Source of the DNA: Lutjanus erythropterus
Lineage: Eukaryota > Chordata > Actinopteri > Lutjaniformes > Lutjanidae
Reading direction: 5' to 3'
NCBI GenBank assembly: GCA_020091685.1
Contig: CM034595.1
Span: forward strand, 18,373,189 to 18,437,188
Length of the DNA: 64,000 nucleotides
Shown here: one piece after another, positions 58,860 to 64,000 of the stretch
How positions within the stretch are numbered: the first letter of the stretch is position 1
Layout: each line of letters starts with the position of its first letter
Position numbers and translations under genes: made by a program
Notes under the pieces: model-generated
Database searches by the model: none
Told to the model about the DNA's origin: nothing
What the model saw: the letters and a program-made list of their open reading frames with translations, nothing else

Positions 58860-59408
58860 TTAATTTGGACACTGCGTCTCATCTCTGCCTACCTCTGCCA
58901 TGAACATCTGTCACCTCAGCAGGGTCCAAACTGCTAATAAACATGCAAACGCATGCTCGCACGCATATACACACACACACAATCTCTATTTCTCTCCCTC
59001 TCTTTACCACACACGCACACCTCCTTCAGTCAAAATAAAGGGCTAAATTTGGCCCAGTCTCCATGTGTTACTGGTTCAGTGTTTTATCACTGTCTGTCTG
59101 CATACACACCTGCACCCACAGCCAACACAGCAGAGCTAGGATGTCCTCATCTCTGGTTTATTTACTTGTTTTTTCACCTTTGGGAGAGATATTTGTGTTC
59201 ATAAATTCATATGAATCCTTATGCAATGATAAACTGTATCATGTTGTAAGAACACAGACAAATGTTTTCCTTAAGATTCCCTGGGGTAGAACTTTCTTCA
59301 CTGTTAACGCAAACAGTCTCTCAGGTGCTGTTTATTGGCATGTGCAAAAGGAAAAAAGGTCTGCTCGTGCAGAGTTCACCTCTGAATATTCCACACAGAA
59401 GTGGAAAT
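58858..59408. other. Anonymous non-coding sequence
   Basis: Short CA patch at 58968-58981. No supported gene. Confidence 0.5.
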
Positions 59409-59441
59409 CCCCCCCCCCCCCCCACACACACACACACACAG
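59409..59441 (+). repeat. C15 homopolymer followed by (CA)n
   Basis: Run of about 15 C directly followed by about 9 CA units. Confidence 0.93.
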
Positions 59442-61148
59442 CAGACATTAAAACATGCAGGTGTTACTACAGTAAGTGTAATCTTTAACTTTTGAGCTTC
59501 AGGGTGAACATTTAGAAATGCACTGCATGTTCAAACAGGTGGTTTTAGTGTTTTTAAGTTATAATCATTCAAATTAGTTTGAAGGAAATGTGTGCGTGTG
59601 TGCCTTTGCAGCTTGTTGCTTTTTTATTGGTCTTTATTATTCTTTTTATTCAACCGTGATAAATCCATGTATAGGCCTACAAAAATTATTTGTCAAAATT
59701 GCATGACAACCATGTGTTCCACACATGAAATGATATTTTAAAAAAGTGCTACATCCGGAAACTGATATACTTTCTGTTTGAAGAGGATACTGTGGTGGAA
59801 CATAAGGTGAAAGGTCATTTCAAAGGTTAAACCAATGAAAAATGCCACCAAAGTTTGACATAAAATTCTAAGCGTAAACCTTTAAAAATCCCTAACACCT
59901 TCAACATTAACTTTTTATGAGAAAACAATCAATATTTGTAGAACATTTTTTCTTTTTTTTTTAGGCTGCTCTCAAACTATGGTAAATGTTTTGCCCTTGT
60001 CACTTTCACAGTTAAACATGGTTTTGTGGGTTTATGAAAGTAATAGGTCAACATTTCCTGTTTCTAACTGTAAACAACCTACACAAAACGGTCTGGCAGT
60101 ATCATTTCGAACTTTTTGAGAACAGTTCAAGCTAAAATGTCAGTGTCAGCTGTGGGAAAACTGCACACAGTTGTGCACATGGTGAAGTGGAGGGAGATAG
60201 AAGTAAAACTGCAACTGCAGTATAAGCTCTGTTGAAATCTTTCCTCTGTCAGTTTGAATAGTTCCAGTTGGCCAGTGTGGCTTATAAATTATATATCAAT
60301 ACTTCTAGGCTAATTCGCTATATACAATATATATCACAATACAGATTTGCTTTAAAATTATACACCATGAAGTCCCAAATACTGCAAACATATGATGATC
60401 TTGTAGAATATGATGCATTGCTGTCAAATAAACTACACAACAGATGGGGTTGGGCGTTGCGGACAAAATCAAATCAGAAATCAAATAATAGAACAGCTAC
60501 AACAGTCTGGCGAGTTCAGAAAATTACATCACTTTACTTAAATGGATCCTTTAAAACCAGGAAAAGACAACACTTATGTCAAATCACAAAATAATATCTA
60601 AGACAATGTCTAGTCTCATATCACAATCATGATATAATATTGATATATTGTCCTGTTCTATCTTCCAGTTTAGTATATACAGTAGCTCTCTGGCTTGCAA
60701 TGTATTTACACATGTACTTTACTCATTATTTCTCATGCTCAGGTCTGGTGAAATGTCTGGTGAAAAAAAAAAAGTTCTTACATTTAATTAAACTCATGTT
60801 GTTTATTATCAGGCATTTCTCTAAAACTGCTAAATTACATGTATATTCATAATTTCTGCATGTTTTTATGCATTTAATATTACAATCTAATTACATCATA
60901 AATACAGGGAGCAGAGTAGCTCTAATTTAAAAGGTTATTAGTGTATATTGCCAGTAAAAAAAACACATTAGCTTAGTGCCTTACCTTGGCAATCCAATTT
61001 CCCCTGTACACTTCCATTGTAGAGGTCTGAAGCCGGTGAGGATTCCTCCAGTGTTAATTAAACCGTCTGTCTTGGAGAGAATTAAGGTCGTGATCTCCCA
61101 GACCTCACCACTCCCACACTCCCTGAGAAGAAAAGAGAGAAGAAAAGA
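59442..61148. other. Anonymous non-coding sequence
   Basis: AT-rich; the region 60280-60650 contains repeated ATATATCA/GATATA phrases suggestive of a decayed repeat, but no ends are visible. No supported gene. Confidence 0.45.
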
Positions 61149-61260
61149 GACTTAATGAAGGAATAAAAGGATGAAATGACTTAATGAACCGCCCAACGAG
61201 GCCTGCGGCCGTTTAATAAGGGCTTATTAAAGCTTAATTAGAGCAATAATCCAGCTTGTT
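61149..61260. promoter_or_regulatory. Candidate cis-regulatory element with palindromic AT site
   Basis: Contains an 11-bp direct repeat GACTTAATGAA at 61149 and 61178, a CpG-bearing core (CGAGGCCTGCGGCCG), a perfect inverted repeat TTTAATAAG-GG-CTTATTAAA (61212-61231) and AGCTTAATTAGAGCAATAAT directly after. Dense TTAAT/ATTA cores are typical homeodomain targets. Enhancer function is inference; no transcript or motif scan was possible. Confidence 0.3.
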
Positions 61261-61357
61261 TGGAGTCATTCAGTGTTGACTTGTGGCTGATTGTGTTTTT
61301 ATGGCAACTGGATAAACAAGGAACATTGTCATTCCACAGGAAGGAAGACAAGTTCAC

Positions 61358-61360
<3 letters not shown>

Positions 61361-61416
<56 letters not shown>
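61361..61416 (+). repeat. (TG)28 microsatellite
   Basis: Pure array of about 28 TG units. Confidence 0.98.
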
Positions 61417-61417
<1 letters not shown>

Positions 61418-61511
61418 TGCCAGAAATAGGGTTTTTCAAAAATGATGAGATCCTGCATTCATCATCTGGTCACATGTTAGAAGGTAGCAGGTTTATTTAT
61501 CATTATACAAG

Positions 61512-61975
61512 CAGTGTTGTATAGTGGGAGTGAAACAGTTCCCTTTTTCTACTTATTAAAAACATAATTAAAGGTATATACAGTAGATTGTTTAATCAGC
61601 ATTTATTTAACCAAACTACTTTATATGGTGGAGTGCTGAGACAAATTCTCACAATGTGAGGGAAGAAGCTGCTCTGTCTGATGGTACTGTATGTTATGTT
61701 ATGGTATGTTGAAGTTTGATTTACTTTAACCATCCGATTTTAAACATTTTCCCATCTCCTCCTGAAGAATAAAACAACTAAACACAAAAAACACCTCAGC
61801 TAAAAGACTTCACCCAGTAGACTGCCAGGCAACATGAAAAGAATATCAGGATGTAACTCCTTTATAATCACCATCATTTTGATTAGTAACTGTAACTGAA
61901 TTACATATTATTTGCCATAACTTTAACAAATTACATTTATAATTTAATTACATGTAACAAGTTATGTGTAAGTAG
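61512..61975 (+). mobile_element. Possible decayed hAT-like element (CAGTGTTGTATAGT end)
   Basis: The left CAGTGTTGTATAGTGGGAG resembles a teleost hAT terminus. The far side (61890-61965) carries GTAACTGTAACTGAATTACA and TTTAACAAATTACATTT, as in its right half, but the terminal CAACACTG is lost. The middle is not recognised. Confidence 0.4.
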
Positions 61976-61984
61976 TACCTCTAC

Positions 61985-62225
61985 ACAGCTTACAGTGTCC
62001 TTTTGGACATTTGTGTGAAAATTTGTCATAATTAGTGTTTGAATTCTTGAGTTATGGCCAAAAACGTTTTGTGATGTCACAGTGATCTTTGACCACCAAA
62101 ATTCAATCAATTCATTCTTGAGTCTAAGTGGTCATTTGTGAAGTTTGAACGAATTCCCTAAAGGCGTTCTTGCGATATCGCACTCACAAGAATAGGACGA
62201 CCTGAAACCATAATGCCTCTGGCCT
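61985..62225 (+). repeat. Dispersed teleost repeat (CACCAAAATTC family), copy 2
   Basis: Same ordered phrases as 9680-10095: TTTGTCATAATTAG, GAGTTATGGCCAAAA, TTTGACCACCAAAATTC, CTTGAGTCTAAGTGG, GTTCTTGCGATATCGC and AATGCCTCTGGCC. Single unit. Confidence 0.82.
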
Positions 62226-64000
62226 CATATGTTGCTGGCATGGAGCCATAAAAAAAGGGTTTTTCAAAGTTTTTCAAAAAATGTGAGGCTCAGAGGTCCT
62301 TCAACTCACATCCTAAAATGTGCCCAAAAACATAGGCTGATCGATCAAGTAGTATGCAAGATTAGCTGCGGACAAGCTGCAGGTCCGTTGGTCATGCATG
62401 TACACACACACATACACACAAGTGATCACATGATCCTCTCAAGGCTTACTCCCGGTGAACATAATGTCGCGCTGTGGACATCAAGGCAGCCCCGTTTGTC
62501 AGTACTTAATGGTCATATTTCCTGCTTAAAGGCAACCTCCTCTAGCTTTGTCAAATATGAAACGTCCATATCCCTGTTTGAGAGCTGGAGCTCAAAGCAC
62601 TAGACATGCTGCTTATAGTAACATAAGGTGCATGCAGTAAGATAGAACCTTTATGTTTCTACTAATTATATAGGGACTCGATGATTTACTGACTAATTAC
62701 ATAACACTGTGACTATACTGTGAGATCATGTTTTTGGATCTGAAGCTTTTTTATGGGCCGTGGCAAATGAGTCACGTGGTTTGTATAACCCTAATGATTC
62801 AGCTGGCAGACTCTTTTCCTCATTGATTCAAGCACAATACACAATGTTTCCTCTATAGACATCAGCGTGACTCACGTGAGTCAAAGACTAAGCTTCATTG
62901 TGCCTAAGGACACATCCAGTGTGAGTGTAAGGTATACAGAGCACTTGAGGCTTGAGATTTTCATTATTCAGACAGTGATGCCTTCACCCCTCAGAGGACT
63001 GACTCAACCTTACAGCATGTTGTATCCTACCTGTGTGTGAAAGGCAAACTGCTCTCATTACTACAGTTCTCTACTCTGTCTCTCTGAGTGATTCATTTTA
63101 TATCAGTAATTCCAATTGGTGATGCCCACAGGCCCTTGTATGAGGTTAGCCATATCCAGTGGTCACAACAATGAAAAGAGTCACTCATCCTTCCTCCTGA
63201 TCATGTGAGAACCCGCCAGAAGACCTACCAAATAAGTCCTGAGCCAAACAGTTTGTTCAGGAAATGTTGATTTGAATTCATTTTATAAGAAATGTAGCCA
63301 CCATGTGCTGTAAATGCCTGTCAAAGATGCACTCTATGTAAATGTAAAATGCAGATGGCTCTTTTCAAGTGGAGGGGATCTTTAACAACTATGCTAGCCT
63401 ATACTATGGGCTGGTGTAGCCAATTAAATAGTAGACCAGGAACACAATGAGTGCAATAACAAAGTTTATCATCTTTATCAGTAGACCTTGATGATCAGGC
63501 CTTGTAAATCAAGAAGCATGTATTTTCTTAAATGTACACACATTCAGTCTGTGAATGCAATCAGCATTATCCAGAACTAAAGTGCTAGTAGCATTAACAC
63601 TATAATTAAAGTCAATCATGCCTCTCATTAAGCCCTAATATCTTTTTAAAATAACTGGTTTTGAAGAGGCAAAGAGAAGTAATAGCCACTTTGTTTTCTC
63701 GGTGTGAGTATCTAGTGGTCATTAATGGAACTGCAGCAAGTAATAGCGCGATCTTAATACAGTGCCTGTTTGTAAGTGGACGAAAATGACTCACACATAC
63801 ATGAACAAAAATCACATGTTCAGTATATGGACTGTACATATGACTCAGACTAGAGGTATGTTTTGTATGTTCTGTAAAAAACAATAAGAGTGACGACATA
63901 GAGAGACACTGTGTTAGCAATATGCATGTGTGGCCTACACACTCTCACACACTCCACACTGACACATTAACTTATGCATATTGCAAAAGCTTGATTTAAG
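62226..64000. other. Anonymous non-coding sequence
   Basis: Short CA patch at 62402-62419 and a CA/CT patch at 63938-63950. Open frames (62229-62603; 63612-63920 on the minus strand) have no recognisable features or splice context. No repeats identified. Confidence 0.5.

Noticed and set aside
1..64000. Endogenous retrovirus, LINE or full transposase gene
   Set aside because: No reverse transcriptase, integrase or transposase catalytic motifs were seen in any frame; long terminal repeats are not evident.
1..64000. Prokaryotic features such as operons, CRISPR arrays or phage genes
   Set aside because: Composition, microsatellites and repeat families are those of a fish genome; tandem arrays here have no CRISPR-like spacer structure.

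Overview
The window looks like non-coding nuclear DNA from a ray-finned fish, most likely a percomorph teleost. Three things point there. It is AT-rich, with a very high density of long CA/TG microsatellites. It has almost no extended protein-coding sequence. It carries many dispersed repeat families that I recognise from teleost genomes: hAT-type DNA transposons, MITE-like palindromic elements and tRNA-derived SINEs. There are no bacterial-style operons, no rRNA or intact tRNA gene, no CRISPR array, no retroviral or LINE polymerase, and no convincing multi-exon gene. The stretch is best read as a large intron or an intergenic region. I cannot name the locus.

Layout. 1-7.8 kb is mostly anonymous, with pyrimidine- and purine-rich tracts, a (TAGA)n array and a ~34-bp minisatellite. 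7.8-17.7 kb is a transposon-dense block: a ~920-bp palindromic MITE holding a smaller inverted-repeat element, an inverted-arm fold-back element, two hAT-type elements (one keeping a 5' coding exon with a splice donor), a tight cluster of MITE and SINE remnants, and a GGTTCTT-rich element. 17.7-25.7 kb holds pyrimidine-rich sequence, a possible regulatory cluster near 19.7-19.95 kb, another MITE, a (TG)28 array and a 42-bp minisatellite with higher-order structure. 25.7-39.8 kb holds a ~870-bp near-perfect hairpin element, a second fold-back copy in opposite orientation, hAT ends and a second GGTTCTT-rich element. 39.8-64 kb is mostly anonymous DNA with one clear SINE, further copies of the same repeat families, large CA arrays at 58.7-58.9 kb and a candidate cis-regulatory element at 61.15-61.26 kb.

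Coding potential. The only coding piece with good context is a 26-codon first exon inside the hAT-like element at 13.2-14.3 kb. Four short splice-bounded open segments (near 1.2, 4.1, 49.5 and 52.0 kb) are possible host micro-exons, but they lie on both strands and none is recognised. Most long open frames are translations of simple repeats or transposon remnants.

I found no clear new biological system. The items most worth checking are the higher-order minisatellite, the hAT-derived exon, the paired fold-back and hairpin elements (possible double-stranded RNA sources if transcribed), and the palindromic AT-hook/homeodomain-like element at 61.2 kb. Repeat families are given descriptive names because no database search was possible.
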